A DNA stretch of 64,000 nucleotides from Marsupella aquatica (taxonomy: Eukaryota; Marchantiophyta): positions 20,646,001-20,710,000 of the forward strand of contig OZ316894.1 in NCBI GenBank assembly GCA_973895155.1, read 5' to 3'. Below the pieces are notes generated by a model. That model was not told the DNA's origin. It searched no databases and saw nothing but the letters and a program-made list of their open reading frames with translations. The position numbers and the translations under genes were made by a program. This document shows positions 21,629 to 32,416 of the stretch, piece by piece. Every line of letters starts with the position of its first letter. The stretch's first letter is position 1.

Positions 21629-24001
21629 GATTATCTGGCATTGGCAAGGATGACCATGGGGAGAAAAGACTTGAAAAATGTATACTGGTTACTTTTTGCC
21701 GAGAATGATCTTTTCAAGTTATGGCGGTTAGTGTGCCAGATGTGGATTGATGGAAAACTTCCTGATGGGGCTGGTACATAGGGAAACAAAAGGTCCGAAA
21801 AGGCGATAACCGTCGCCATGTTTCGTTGTTTTGATGGTGAAATCTCAAATAGAGATTTGACCAGAATTTTGAACAAGGTGAAGTCGGGTCAGATTTTATT
21901 GAAGAAAGATCCGACTAATAAGTCAGATGTTCCAGCGATGGAGGAGTTTGCAAAGGAGGTGAAGATATTGATCAAATTGAAGTCTCTTATTGGAGATTAC
22001 TACTTCAAGAAGGATCCAAAACACTTCCCAGCAGATACTGATTGGGCTAAAGTGATTGAAGTCCTCCCATTATTGGGTCCCGATTCGGAGTTGAACAGGT
22101 GCCGAAGAGCAGCTGGCGATGTATGGTTGACAAATTTGTTGAAGTCGAATCATACAAAGGAGAGTGAGATATTGCCAATGACATTGGTGATGTGTCTAGA
22201 TCATATTTATTGTCAAAAGTTTGGTGGTGGGACAAGTTCTCGAACCCAGCCGTGGGTCACATTTGTTAGTAACAACCTAATGAAGACTGTGGATCCGGAG
22301 TCGTTGGAAGAACAATCTCCAGCATGCCCTCTTGCAATTGTTGATTTCAGCCGACTTCAACAAAAAGAGTGGACTGAAGTAGAGATTTTGGTCCTCTTCC
22401 AATATATAGTAGAGCTACCACGGAATCCTATCATTGTTGTGATGATAACTGTCCATCCGGGTTATCTTGTACTGAATGTCCTAAGCGCTCTTCGTAAATT
22501 TGGACATTCAAAAACTCTGAGTATTCACATTGAGTACATGGGAGTTATTACCGAGATGATCAACCTCATCCTCAGGACTCATGTTGGAAGGGAGGAATAG
22601 AAGAGGTTATCTTTGCCAGAATTTCTTGCGAGGAGAACGTCAGCTGGGATGAAGTGTTCAAGCCCAACCAAATGAAGCCAAAATGGGTGTACGGTGAAAA
22701 GGATACTGATTTCGTGGTTGAGAAGGTCAAGGGAAAGGGAAAGGCCAAGGACGCGGACGAGGAGTCATTGCATGAAGATCTAAAAAATATGATGACCCCA
22801 GAAGAGGCGGCAATCCTTCTGCACATGGCACCTCCATTTGAGACTGTCGGCGCTCGGGGTGGGTGGGTGAATCCTCACGCCAAACCCACACGGATGATCC
22901 AAAAGATCATCCAAACACTGTCCAAGCCGGGGGATTTGATTCTTGACTTTTTCTCTGGCAGTCAAGTGATGAAGGCATCCCTTTTTTCTCAACGTGAATG
23001 TTTTGTTTATTGTGACTCTCAACATGAGAGACATTTTGTGGAAGCATACGCTTCGTTCCTTTGTGAGAAGGTTCCCACCATCAAAGATCGTTATGATCGC
23101 AAATGTCGGTGGAAGTTCTAGACATTGGGAACCCTCTTCTGCCGCTGTTGCTATTGAGGATGAATTAGATGGTGATCAAGAAGATGGAGCTGACCAATCA
23201 GTCAAAGACGATGGGCCATCAGAGGCATACGTGAAGAATTTGGATGACCGAGTTGGCGAGGGTGAAAATATTGACCTTGTGGACGACGATATGATTGTTG
23301 GATCTGCACCTTGTAGTTCACCAATTACAGATGCTGCCCCCATGGGCCCCAACGAGGGCCAATATGATGATAACTTGGATAGAGATGGTCTCCATCCACA
23401 AGTGCCTGGACAAGAGATGGAAGTTGATACTTTTGAAAAACTTTCTTCAAACAACCTTCTCAATCAAGGTGCGGAGAGGCATGGTGAGTCCAATGAACTC
23501 AACACATTGGGATTGAGACCACAGCCCATCCAAATAGCTGACATTCCCGTGAATGAAGCAAGTGCATCCACGACTGCTGACAACCAGGCAGGTGCTTCAA
23601 TTTGTCCCAATACACTCTTTTCCGCTTCTGATGACAAATTGGTGTTTGTTCGATCACAATCAAGAAGTCCCGTTATCCTTCCACTCTCAAAAAAGAAAGG
23701 GAAGAGAGTAGGATCAACTGGATATAAGTCACTTGAATATGATTGTCAATGTTACGTGTGGAAAAGTGGACCCGATGTAGGAACTGAAGTTGCGTTGGAT
23801 GCTGCTCAATCAATTTTGAACAATGACTCGTACAAAAAGCACAAGAAAGATCCAACTTATAGAAGTGGAGAATTGGGATTGATAACTCCGGTTTGGTCTG
23901 CACCTTATTGGGTAGAGGAGAGTACCTCCGATGTCAATTATGAGATCCAACAAGAACTCGATGATGATATCTTGATTGATGAATATGGATCGCATTGTTA
24001 G

Positions 24002-24249
24002 CCAAGGTCTAGATTGAGCGATGTGACCTTATCAATTTGATATAATATAGTCTGTATAATTATACTTCAAGTTTAACAATTAGAGCATCAGTATCAATAT
24101 CCATCTCCTCTTTACGGTTTCTCAATGAATCTGATGAGTATGCAGATATATTTTCTTTGTGGTTGGCCACTTGTGTTGGATTGACAGAGATGATCTCTAT
24201 CCAAACTTCAATGTGGTTTTATCTCTAAGATTGGTATTTGTTGCACTTG
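24002..24249 (+). promoter_or_regulatory. Spacer before the NIF-like gene of element A
   Basis: This AT-rich spacer contains TGACAGAGATGATCTCTATCC at 24182-24202, another unit of the palindrome family. It ends with a GCACTTGTAG splice acceptor at 24250. An upstream exon is likely but I could not place it. Confidence 0.4.
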
Positions 24250-24250
24250 T

Positions 24251-25288
24251 AGAACCAAGACCTTGTTCCATCAAGCGCAAATTGCTGATTTTGGATCTTA
24301 ACAAAATACTTTGGGATTCAGTTGAATTCCAAAGCAAGGGAAAATCCAGAAATGTTGTGATCCCAAGTGGAGTGCATTGGGATAGAAAAAATGGAATTAG
24401 TCGCATGTACACAGAAAGGCCAGGGCTCCATGAGTTTCTAAAGTTGGTTTTTGACCGATTTGACGTTGCAATTTGGACATGTGCTGGGGTACATCGAACA
24501 GTGAAAATGCTGAACATGATGTTCACTGCTGAGGAGCGGTTGAAACTTAAGTTTGTATTCACACAAGTGGAAGCCTTTGACACAGGCATTCAAAGGCGTG
24601 ACATTACAAATGGAAAGGCAAATGTGCTACTGAAGGATTTTCGGGTGGTATGGAGTGGATTTGGAAATCTATATGATGAAACCAACACCTCCTTGTGGAT
24701 GACTCCCCCCTTAAGGCATTTGCCAACCCAAGCATGACCGGACTATTTCCAGTGCCCTACACGCATGCCAATGGTGGAGATAATTTTCTTCTAACAATTC
24801 TTTGGCCTTGTCTTGAGAAACTATCCCATGCAAGTGACATTAGATGTTATCTTCTTCTTAACTCTCCACTGTGGTCTCTATTGCACATAAAGAGAGACAA
24901 GGTAAAAAATGAAATTACTTATGATCAACTTAGTAAGAGATGTGCAACAAAAATTTGGAAGTCACAGTTTACGCATAGTGTGTTAGACCTCAATAGCAAT
25001 GAGATTCCTTGGAATGTGAAGCATCGTATATGTAGTTTACGTCCTGAGGCAGAACTTGACGATGCACTTGTCACGTCACTTGCTAAAGCATTTGTAGGAA
25101 GGGACTATTCAGGTCCGCATAGAGAAAATCCCATACACTTTTTGCGGGAGATTATAGCCATTAGGAACAACACCACCAAGTTTCAGCTCCCTAAAGATAA
25201 AGGGACTTGCAACCGTGACACTAGGGTAGATAGTAAAGGAGACAGGGGCACGTGCTCAAATACACATTGTAAGGAGCACTTTGTTTAG
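24251..25288 (+). pseudogene. Element A NIF/FCP1-like HAD phosphatase-fold gene
   Basis: The domain begins after the acceptor at 24250 with KRKLLILDLNKILWD. The family's DLDET nucleophile motif reads DLNK here, so the second Asp is replaced. A core with RPGLHEFLKLVFDRFDVAIWTC follows, then the threonine-side helices, then VDDSPLKAF. The C-terminus has a conserved tail, TCNRDTR then TCSNTHCKEH, with three Cys and one His that could bind a metal. A one-base loss near 24690 breaks the frame between the two halves. FCP1/NIF proteins dephosphorylate RNA polymerase II tails or other phosphoproteins. With this Asp changed, catalysis is uncertain and a binding role is possible. Element B has a paralogue. 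Confidence 0.65.
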
Positions 25289-25559
25289 AGATATGACTCA
25301 TGTTAAGCCCCTTAGATAGAAGAAATACATTGTAAATTTGGAGATAATTGTATATTATTTTATAATCTATTTGGAGTTATGTCATTTTGTTCACACATAT
25401 TCAAGGGTTTATTTGTGCTGAAATGTTTTTATAAGTATGATCTCTATCCTACTATTCTTTGTGAATTCATAAATAATGATCTCTATCCTATTATTCTTTG
25501 TGAATCAATAAATGATATAATATGTATTATTTATTAATATAATACTTATATGATTTGGC

Positions 25560-25667
25560 CTATAAAGTGTACATTTAGAGACCAAAAAGTGTACATTTGG
25601 GTTTCTTAAAGTGTACATTTGGGGACATGAAAGTGTACATTTCAAGACTGATTTGTGAACAAAAGAA
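25560..25667 (+). repeat. Element A right subterminal repeats
   Basis: Four copies of AAAGTGTACATTT(G/A)GG lie in the same orientation as those at the left end and directly precede the right inverted repeat. Confidence 0.8.
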
Positions 25668-25693
25668 AATACACTTTTAATGAATAGGCTGAT
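25668..25693 (-). repeat. Element A right terminal inverted repeat
   Basis: It is the exact reverse complement of 12712-12737. Confidence 0.95.
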
Positions 25694-26566
25694 ACATATG
25701 GACAGTGGTGGGACTTTAAAATGCCAAAACCCTCTTGGAAAAGAGTTAAATTGAGACCAGGTGCATGGTACATGGTGAGGGAATTGATTCAAAAAAATTG
25801 TGATGTTGCAATATGGACAAGCCAAAATCGAACGAACATGGAAGCAGTGCTACAAGGTTGCATTGAGATGAAACTTTTCTCAAATGCAAATGAGGTAATT
25901 GTGCTCCTACCTAAGTAATGAAATTATTAGCCTCAATGAAACATAGCTTTGATAAATGCTCCATATATGTGTGATATTAAGCTCCTTCTCAAAGGTTCCA
26001 TCCACCAATGAAATGGATACTAACGATGATCCTTACTGGACTTCATTCAATGTTTGCAGTTCACATTTTTGTTCTCACAGGAGAATTGTCTTGCGGTGCC
26101 ATCTCGCGTTGAGCGCGGAGGATTTTTGTACTGCAAGCCAGTTTCTGAAATTCTATGCAACACTAGGTGGGACTATGATGCTGGTGACATCTTATTTGTC
26201 AATGATTCTCCGCCCAAGATGTCTGTCAACCATCCGCACCAGTCCGTCTCTTTTTATCCGTGGGACGTCGACTTACAAATGGGGATGGATCAGGTTTTAA
26301 AAGAGGACTTGCTGCCTTTCTTGAAGGGATGGATAGAGTCGTCTGATACTGTCTATGATTATGTAGAACAGAACGTAAGCTCGCTGCACTGTGCTCGAGA
26401 TACTTTAGAATGTTTGAATAGTTATTGGTGGGGAAAGAACCGAGTGCAACCCTCGGAGAATCCATACCTTTTCCAGAATTTCCCTGCATCTGATAGAGCC
26501 AAGTTTGTGACAAGATTGAATGAGCTGAAGACCTGCGTTCGCGGGAAACAATGTAGCCAGAAGTGA
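25694..26566 (+). pseudogene. 3' part of the interrupted FCP1-like gene
   Basis: Coding sequence resumes at 25698 after element A. It continues the frame of VILNLNGLLC from 12648-12711, with GQWWDFKMPKPSW, then RPGAWYMVRELIQKNCDVAIWT, the conserved middle of a NIF/FCP1 domain. A GTAATT donor at about 25893 and a TTCTCACAG acceptor at about 26080 define an intron. The last exon runs to the stop at 26564-26566 and includes DAGDILFVNDSPPKMSVN, the second catalytic segment (DDSP in active relatives, NDSP here), and a helical tail. The first motif reads NLNG, so the catalytic Asp is absent. It is a relative of the phosphatase-like cargo of A and B, fused to a coiled coil. Confidence 0.6.
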
Positions 26567-27155
26567 AATTATTATATAAAAATTCCATCATGGATCCCTT
26601 TTACGATTCCACGCTCTGAGGTCGGACCACACAATGGCGATGATGTATTTTATCATGCCCGTGATTTAGCATGTACATGGTCCTTCTTAAATGCCACTCA
26701 ATTTAATTGCTTCTGAGTGGGTTGTTCATTTTGTTATCTCCATCTCGAGAAACAGAGGGGTCAATGTGAGTTACTAGCGGTTGGACCTGGGCGCACTACG
26801 TGTATCCTACCAAGTCCCCTGTTCCAGTGTTGAGGAAGAAGGGATTACCCAGACAAGACGGACGCAGACGCCTCAACCTAGAGAGAATCTAGAACTTTCC
26901 GATAGTATGCCAAGCATTGCAGGTTTGGATTAGGCAAAGTACTACTACATGTTTCAACAAACCGGGGGAATTTGGAGTTCCATAGCTCCACTCCAGTCCT
27001 ACCTAGGTAAACCGCGACATCGGAGGTCTGGGAACTTGAGTTTCCCCACTCCGTTGTAGGTTGGTGCTCGCACCCGGATCAACCTTGGTACTAACCCTAG
27101 TATATTTGGGATATATCGTAAAAACCACCTGGGAAGGCGTCAGATTTTCCCTGTG
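26567..27155. other. Intergenic stretch, no gene seen
   Basis: I see no coding frame or clear repeat ends. The moderately GC-rich part at 26720-27150 may be an old retroelement remnant, but I found no paired ends. Confidence 0.4.
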
Positions 27156-29505
27156 TTAGGCACCTGAGTTTTGAGGGATTATTATGGTCCATAATGCTCT
27201 GGTAGCAGGACATTAATACAATTCATTTTTACTAATTTTAGTAAATGAATACTACAAATTTCACAATGACTTGATGCAAATCTAGCTTGAATGTGCACTC
27301 TTCTCCATAAATGGAGCTGAAAATTACAAAAGGCATTAAGTATGCTTTTACATTAGGCAGCTAATGCATGTTTGATTTTATTTCATTGGGACGAGACTAA
27401 GAGTATCCAAAATTAACAGATGAGGTTCCTTTTTCACTTGGCTTTGTTGGGTCTGTATACAGAAACACATATCAAATAAAATCTTAGAAGTATTATTTTT
27501 ATAACAATGATTGTGGTAATTCACATTAGAGTGGCATGGCCTGATAGTGTAGCTTTCAGATTCCTTGGTAGAGGAAGTGGTCCATTATGATTTCGTTGGA
27601 GGTTGTTTTGTTGGGTTCGGTTTGGCTTGGGCTCCCTTGCCCTCTCAACTGATCGATACGAATGGGTGCCAAAAACTAGGATTGGACTTGACAGCTGAAG
27701 GAACAAAATCACCTGCACTAGCTAGGGTGGCCCACTAGCTTGGGCTGGGGCTTGGGATTTGGGCTTGATCATAATATTGGCTCTATTTTCTGAACAGTTT
27801 AATTCCAAATGTGTCCAAGAAACTGCAATCCATGTGCTTAGGGATGGTTGGAAAGCAATCTGAAACTAAGCGACAGAGTGAGAGGTGTCCCCTTACTTGT
27901 CTCTCAATAGACAAATTTTGCCCACAAATCCAAATGAGATTGCTATGTCATGCCTCCAGGCTCAGGTGGAATAGCCACCTCACTTGAGTACCTGAGTTTT
28001 TGCAAATCTCCACAAGTTGCTGGAGTGAAATCACAATTAGGCTGGTCTGTTGGTTAGGGCATTTTTTGGTTTTAGTGTCAATGTAAAGTGAGAAGTGGAG
28101 GGATCGTGAAGCAAGCAGAAGAGTTCCACCCTGGCTATGAGTTTCCACATTTCTTTAATGCTTTCTTTACTTTTTGATTCGTTGTTGTCCAAATTTGAGG
28201 GTGTTTTCAAAATCACTCACAAATAATTCATAATGTCCTTTCTCAGCCAAAGTGATTCTTTCAATCTTTCTGAAATGTTTAAACTCAGTCCTTGTGTCAT
28301 TGCTCCACAATTTTTAAGTACATCAGTTCCACTGTATAAAATCTTGTTTCCATGTTTGTAGATCTCCTTATTCCCGGAGCATTCAGTCCCATGAGCAGAT
28401 TTGACAATTTTATGATTGTTGTTCTTGACTCAATTTTTTGCTTGGCCCCGCGTTCCGTAGCAGTAATATAAATTTTTAAAATTTTTTGTGGAAAGTGAGC
28501 TGTGATGGAAGTGGCTGTAGAGATGATACTGTATTTCACGGATATTGAGCAATATGCAAACAAGAGTCTGCAGGACCCAGGAAGTTGAATTCCTTTTTGA
28601 AAACACGTGAGGCAAGGCAGAAAGCACATGCAATAATGACAACGACAAGAGATAGAAAAAACCAGAGAAAAGACTACGATTTCCACTCGCATAATGTACA
28701 AATGGCCAATTTCACGTTTATCTGCAAATGGTGCTCTGTTTTCATCAAGGTTCCTTCTCCCGCTACCGTGTGTCTCTTACCACAGTTGTAATTTAGTTCC
28801 ACAATCTCTCTTGTCCATTCCTTCTATTGTGGGGCGAGTTGACCTGGAGGGAACGCACAAGCTCCTCCTAGTATCTGGACAGAATCTTTGTGGTCCAAGT
28901 ACTGCATATCCTCTTTTGTCAACCCTCTTTTGCTGTATCTTTAATGTCCAAGTTAGTATCTTCTCCTTCGTCGACCTCATCTTACTCTATCTCTGAGGTG
29001 CAAGTAGTTCCTCTTTAGTCAACCCTCCCTTACTCCATCTCATTACCACAATACCTTGTTTGGTACTTCCAATGTGATGGTCTTTTTTATCATGTTCTGT
29101 TGGGGGCTCTTCTAAGAAGGTTGTTCTTTGACCAATTCAGGGTTCAATTCCCTGGCAGAGCTTTGAGGTGACTAAACAAAGTGCTTTGAGTATCATAGAT
29201 TATTTTGAAAACATTAGACCTTGGCTGTTAGGTTCCTTTGGATAAAAGAAAACAATTTCTCTGTGTTGAAATATGTCTCTGCTGATGCTAATATGAAGGT
29301 TTTTATTCTCTTTTACTTAGCTGCTGCTTCCATTTTGTTGGAAAAACGTTTCCAGTGTTGATCACAATTTGGCAAAAATGCATGCTTTAGTCATCCTTAA
29401 GGACTGGTGAAGCAATCAAATAAATGTATAGATTCATGTCTCGTTGAAAGGGGTGTGGAAACTGTCACCGTGGTATTTGTTGTAGGAAAATACATTACTT
29501 TAGTA
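27156..29505. repeat. Segmental duplication block D1, copy 1
   Basis: It aligns with 61279-64000, with small indels and one 366-bp insertion in copy 2. It starts at TTAGGCACCTGAGTTTTGAG. Shared landmarks include GGTCCATAATGCTCTGGTAGCAGGACATTAATAC and CTAGCTAGGGTGGCCCACTA, each seen in both copies with minor change. No open frame is convincing. In copy 2 this block directly follows the secreted-protein gene block; here that gene block is missing upstream. Confidence 0.85.
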
Positions 29506-31610
29506 CCACATCATTGATTTAATTTGTCCTTAGAAAAAAGTGAGAAGGAAAGACGTTAGTAACTAGGTTTCACCAGATAGCAATCTTGGATCTTTGTTAG
29601 GCAACGTGCCTTGTGGAATGGAATTTTATAATCGAAGGATAGGCCCATAATTTCCAAATGAAACCGGACTACCCTAGTGCCATCCCGGTTTTGGAAATAA
29701 TAAAATAGCTATAAAAAGCATTTGCCCAACAAACACAAATTTATGGGGTCATTGTCAGAGCTCGATTTATTTTTATCATCGAACTCTTATGGGTATTCTA
29801 AGCATCGTGGCGTAAAACACTGAATTTCAGCAGTTGCATCATTTCAAAAAATTAAAAAAAATTCAGGAGTAAACCTATCCTGTCCACTGACAGCTTCTTG
29901 CGTCGTGAGGAGCAGCTTCCTTGAGGCCAGACTCACATGGTGCCGTGAATCTGAGTGTCACAATCTTTCGTGAATGTGATTCTTTCCTTTCGGATCGTGT
30001 CTCAACGTTCGGCGTTCATTTGTTCTTTGGCACTTATATGTGATTTGGAAGTGATGAGGAAGGTTGTTTAATGTTGGAGCAACTTGATGGAGGCTATTTT
30101 TGAACATCCAACGTCTTGTTTTTGAAAATCTAACGTCCTGTTTTGCTGACTGTCGAGACGGCCGATCCAAAGAGGAGATGATATTCACTGGAATTTCCGA
30201 TGCTATTGTGTAGATCACTTTATCTGCAAATTGTGCTACACTGAATTGGTAAATGGGCGAGATATCAGCAGGATGAGCGACTGATCAAACACAAGATCAG
30301 CTTGTATTCAGCTCCGAGATGAGGGAGTCTTGATGGTTGAATTTTGAAAGGTGATGTTCTTTGCGTCTGGAAGCGTTAGACGAGCTAAAGGATTCACGAA
30401 GGTCCAGCAATCTGTCATCACACAGCCATCAAGATTTATTGCAAAGGAAAGAGGATTCAGGATCGGGACGACGTAGCTTTGCGTGGTGGGAGCAATTAAA
30501 TCACCGTACAGTCCTCTGGGGATTCAGGATGACAGTGGCCTCTGGTGGAGCTGTGAAGAGGTGAATCTCAGAAACCCAATAGGTAGCGTCACCTGTTATG
30601 CTTTGCACAGTGATGTAGCGATGAACTGAAGTGCTACTTCAACCTCTCGCTGTTACCAGCCCGGCACCTTGCCATGAGTTTGTGGGCATTTCGAACGGCA
30701 TGCACCAGTAACTGTTGTCTTGCGAACTTTGATTCATTCTATGTTTCTTTAAATGGACCTTCCCAGGTTTAGAGGACGGATATTATAATGTTCTGAATTG
30801 AAGAAGCGACCTCTCTTAAACCCCAGAATGTTCAGAGTGTCTATTCAGCTGACTAGTTGTGCTTTTGCGCGCAATCAGTAGATGCCTTATCAGCTCTCGG
30901 ATCCTTCTAGACAACTTCGTCCCATTTCTCCCGAAAATCGCATCCCGAATTGTTCTACAGGTCCCAAAGAAGCTGCCACTGCTGTTGGAATCAATCTCGC
31001 GATTCATTTTTGGTGGCTTTTCTGTTGCTCTTCGATCCCTGGAAACGTCTGGCTAACGCAAGGGTATTTGTGTGCAGGACCGGTGTCGATCTATGGAAAT
31101 ATTTACATCAATCTCCAGCAACAGCGACTGGTCGTGGATTTCGACAACTGTCCAGCTTGGAAGTTGGAGACAACAAAAGGTACGATCGGTCATTCGATCT
31201 CTGCATGGATACAATTCTGGACTGTGCAAAAGCGCCTCTCTCCTCATATCAATTAAAGTTTATCATGAGAATGATATGGAGACTCTTTCCTTCATCCCTC
31301 CTATGGTACACCCGACGATAAGACACTAGGATTAGCGTGTTGGATTGTAAGCATGTCGAGAAGTGGTCCAATCATATAGTCTGCATTTATCCCGTGATCG
31401 ATAGAATGTCATACGTCCGGTTCTGTAATACAGTTATTGCAGAGGTGCAATTTCTGGCTGGTAACAAGGTCATGTGCTTTATATACACGGTGTGGCAAAT
31501 CAGTCGCTCGATGAGTCAGGCTCAAATTTAATTAGACTGAGCTGAGGAGTTGAAGCGATTGAAACTCGTAAATCGGATCTGATGGAATTCCACCGATGGT
31601 GACACAATCA
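29506..31610 (+). other. Region upstream of the dehydrogenase, possible missing exon
   Basis: There is no firm gene here. The open frame at 30882-31256 (124 codons, with GPVSIYGNIYINLQQQRLVV) is protein-like in part, but I do not recognise it. Exon 1 of the dehydrogenase should lie here or further upstream; I could not place it. Confidence 0.3.
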
Positions 31611-32416
31611 GGCTGGACGGCAAGGTGGCTATCATAACCGGAGCAGCTGGTGGGATAGGCACTGAGGTATCGAAGCAATTTGCAGCACACGGAGCTCAAG
31701 TCATACTGGCGGATGTATCAGACGAGATTGGATACACGAAAGCCTCAGAAATCGGATCGAGCGCACACTACAAGCATTGTGATGTCACCAAGGAAGAAGA
31801 AGTGGCGTCCGTAGTCGACTTTGCTGTGCAGAAATTTGGGAAACTGGATATCATGTTCAACAATGCCGGGGTAGTAACCCCTGTAGAGCGATGGGATACC
31901 TTCGACATTAACAGTTACGATCGATACAACGCAATCATGGTAAGAGGTGTCCTTGCGGGCATCAAACATGCTGCGCGAGTAATGATTCCTGTTTCACAAG
32001 GAGTCATTCTCAACACTGCAAGCGTCGCCGCAACTTTAACCAGTGGAAACTTTCCCCTGGCTTACAATATTTGTAAGAGCAACCTCCCGGGGATAACAAA
32101 CATTGCAGCCTACCATCTTGGGAAGCATGGCATCCGAGTAAACGCCATCTCACCACACGCGATCCCCACGACCTTAGTTGTAGACTGGCTTACCAAATTG
32201 GGTGTCAAGAACCTGACCTTGCCAGTACTGGAGCAAGCCTTCATCAACGTTTCAACTCTGCTCGGAAAGAGGACGACGGAGCAAGATATTGCGAAGGGCG
32301 CTTTGTTCCTGTGCAGTGACGACTCGCGCTATGTCAGTGGACAAAACCTCGTTGTTGATGGTGGGTGGTGTATCAGTAAGGAGTTCGACGTCCTGCCCCA
32401 GACCATTCGACAGTAA
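31611..32416 (+). CDS. Short-chain dehydrogenase/reductase, last exon (SDR110C-like)
   Basis: The exon begins after the acceptor ACACAATCAG with LDGKVAIITGAAGGIG, where no in-frame ATG is available, so a short first exon lies upstream. It shows the NAD(P)-binding TGAAGGIG motif, an acidic residue after the second strand (ILADVSD), CDVTKEEE, the NNAG motif, the catalytic Ser in LNTASVAA, the YNICK active site (YxxxK) and the SPHAIPT segment. It ends with the typical VDGG near the C-terminus. The length of about 268 codons plus a short exon fits plant SDR110C enzymes, which include xanthoxin dehydrogenase and momilactone synthase-type proteins that oxidise alcohols of terpenoids. The substrate cannot be told. 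This is the most intact ordinary gene in the window. Confidence 0.88.

Larger units (their letters stand above)
18851..24001 (+). pseudogene. Element A ParB-like / methyltransferase-fold gene
   Basis: Exon 1 is 18851-18980 (donor GTGAGT). Exon 2 is 19660-21275 (acceptor ATTGCAG, donor GTGAGA). Exon 3 starts at 21629 (acceptor GACTGTAG). Phases agree, and the same borders recur in element B. Exon 2 encodes an unfamiliar domain (FRWGLEF to MGFFPKS, VTWILNNLLDKVGF), a Lys-rich linker with VAPVVVNKPT repeats, and a ParB/sulfiredoxin-like domain (FSIPVEKIYPAPARLCYRM; SGQHSARAA near 20970 in place of the usual DGHHR box). After a helical part comes a methyltransferase-like fold in beta-class order: VDFSRL where DPPY/W is expected (22340), HAKPTRMIQKI, then DLILDFFSGSQVM (22935). 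An acidic linker and a conserved C-terminal domain end at 24001. Lesions are TAG at 21778 with a frame change by 21818, a frameshift near 22580 and another near 23095. Catalysis is doubtful; DNA binding is the likelier role. Confidence 0.65.
12712..25693. mobile_element. Element A: 13-kb TIR DNA transposon of an unnamed type
   Basis: The element is 12,982 bp, bounded by perfect 26-bp terminal inverted repeats. The flanks AAAT (12708-12711) and ACAT (25694-25697) fit a 4-bp target duplication with one later change. Joining the flanks with one copy of AAAT restores an open frame through the interrupted FCP1-like gene, which fixes the ends. Contents in order: subterminal repeats, a leftward transposase-like gene, a palindrome array, a rightward ParB/methyltransferase-like gene, a rightward NIF-like gene, and subterminal repeats. 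All three genes carry a few stops or frameshifts. Element B has the same plan. Confidence 0.88.

Noticed and set aside
12712-25693. A TA target duplication with TCAGCC ends for element A
   Set aside because: TA matches on both sides, but the rejoined FCP1-like frame would then be broken, and element B does not fit TA.
29140-29165. GGGTTCAATTCCC as the B box of a tRNA gene or SINE (also near 63635)
   Set aside because: No cloverleaf, A box at proper distance or tail was found. The match lies in both copies of an otherwise plain duplicated block.
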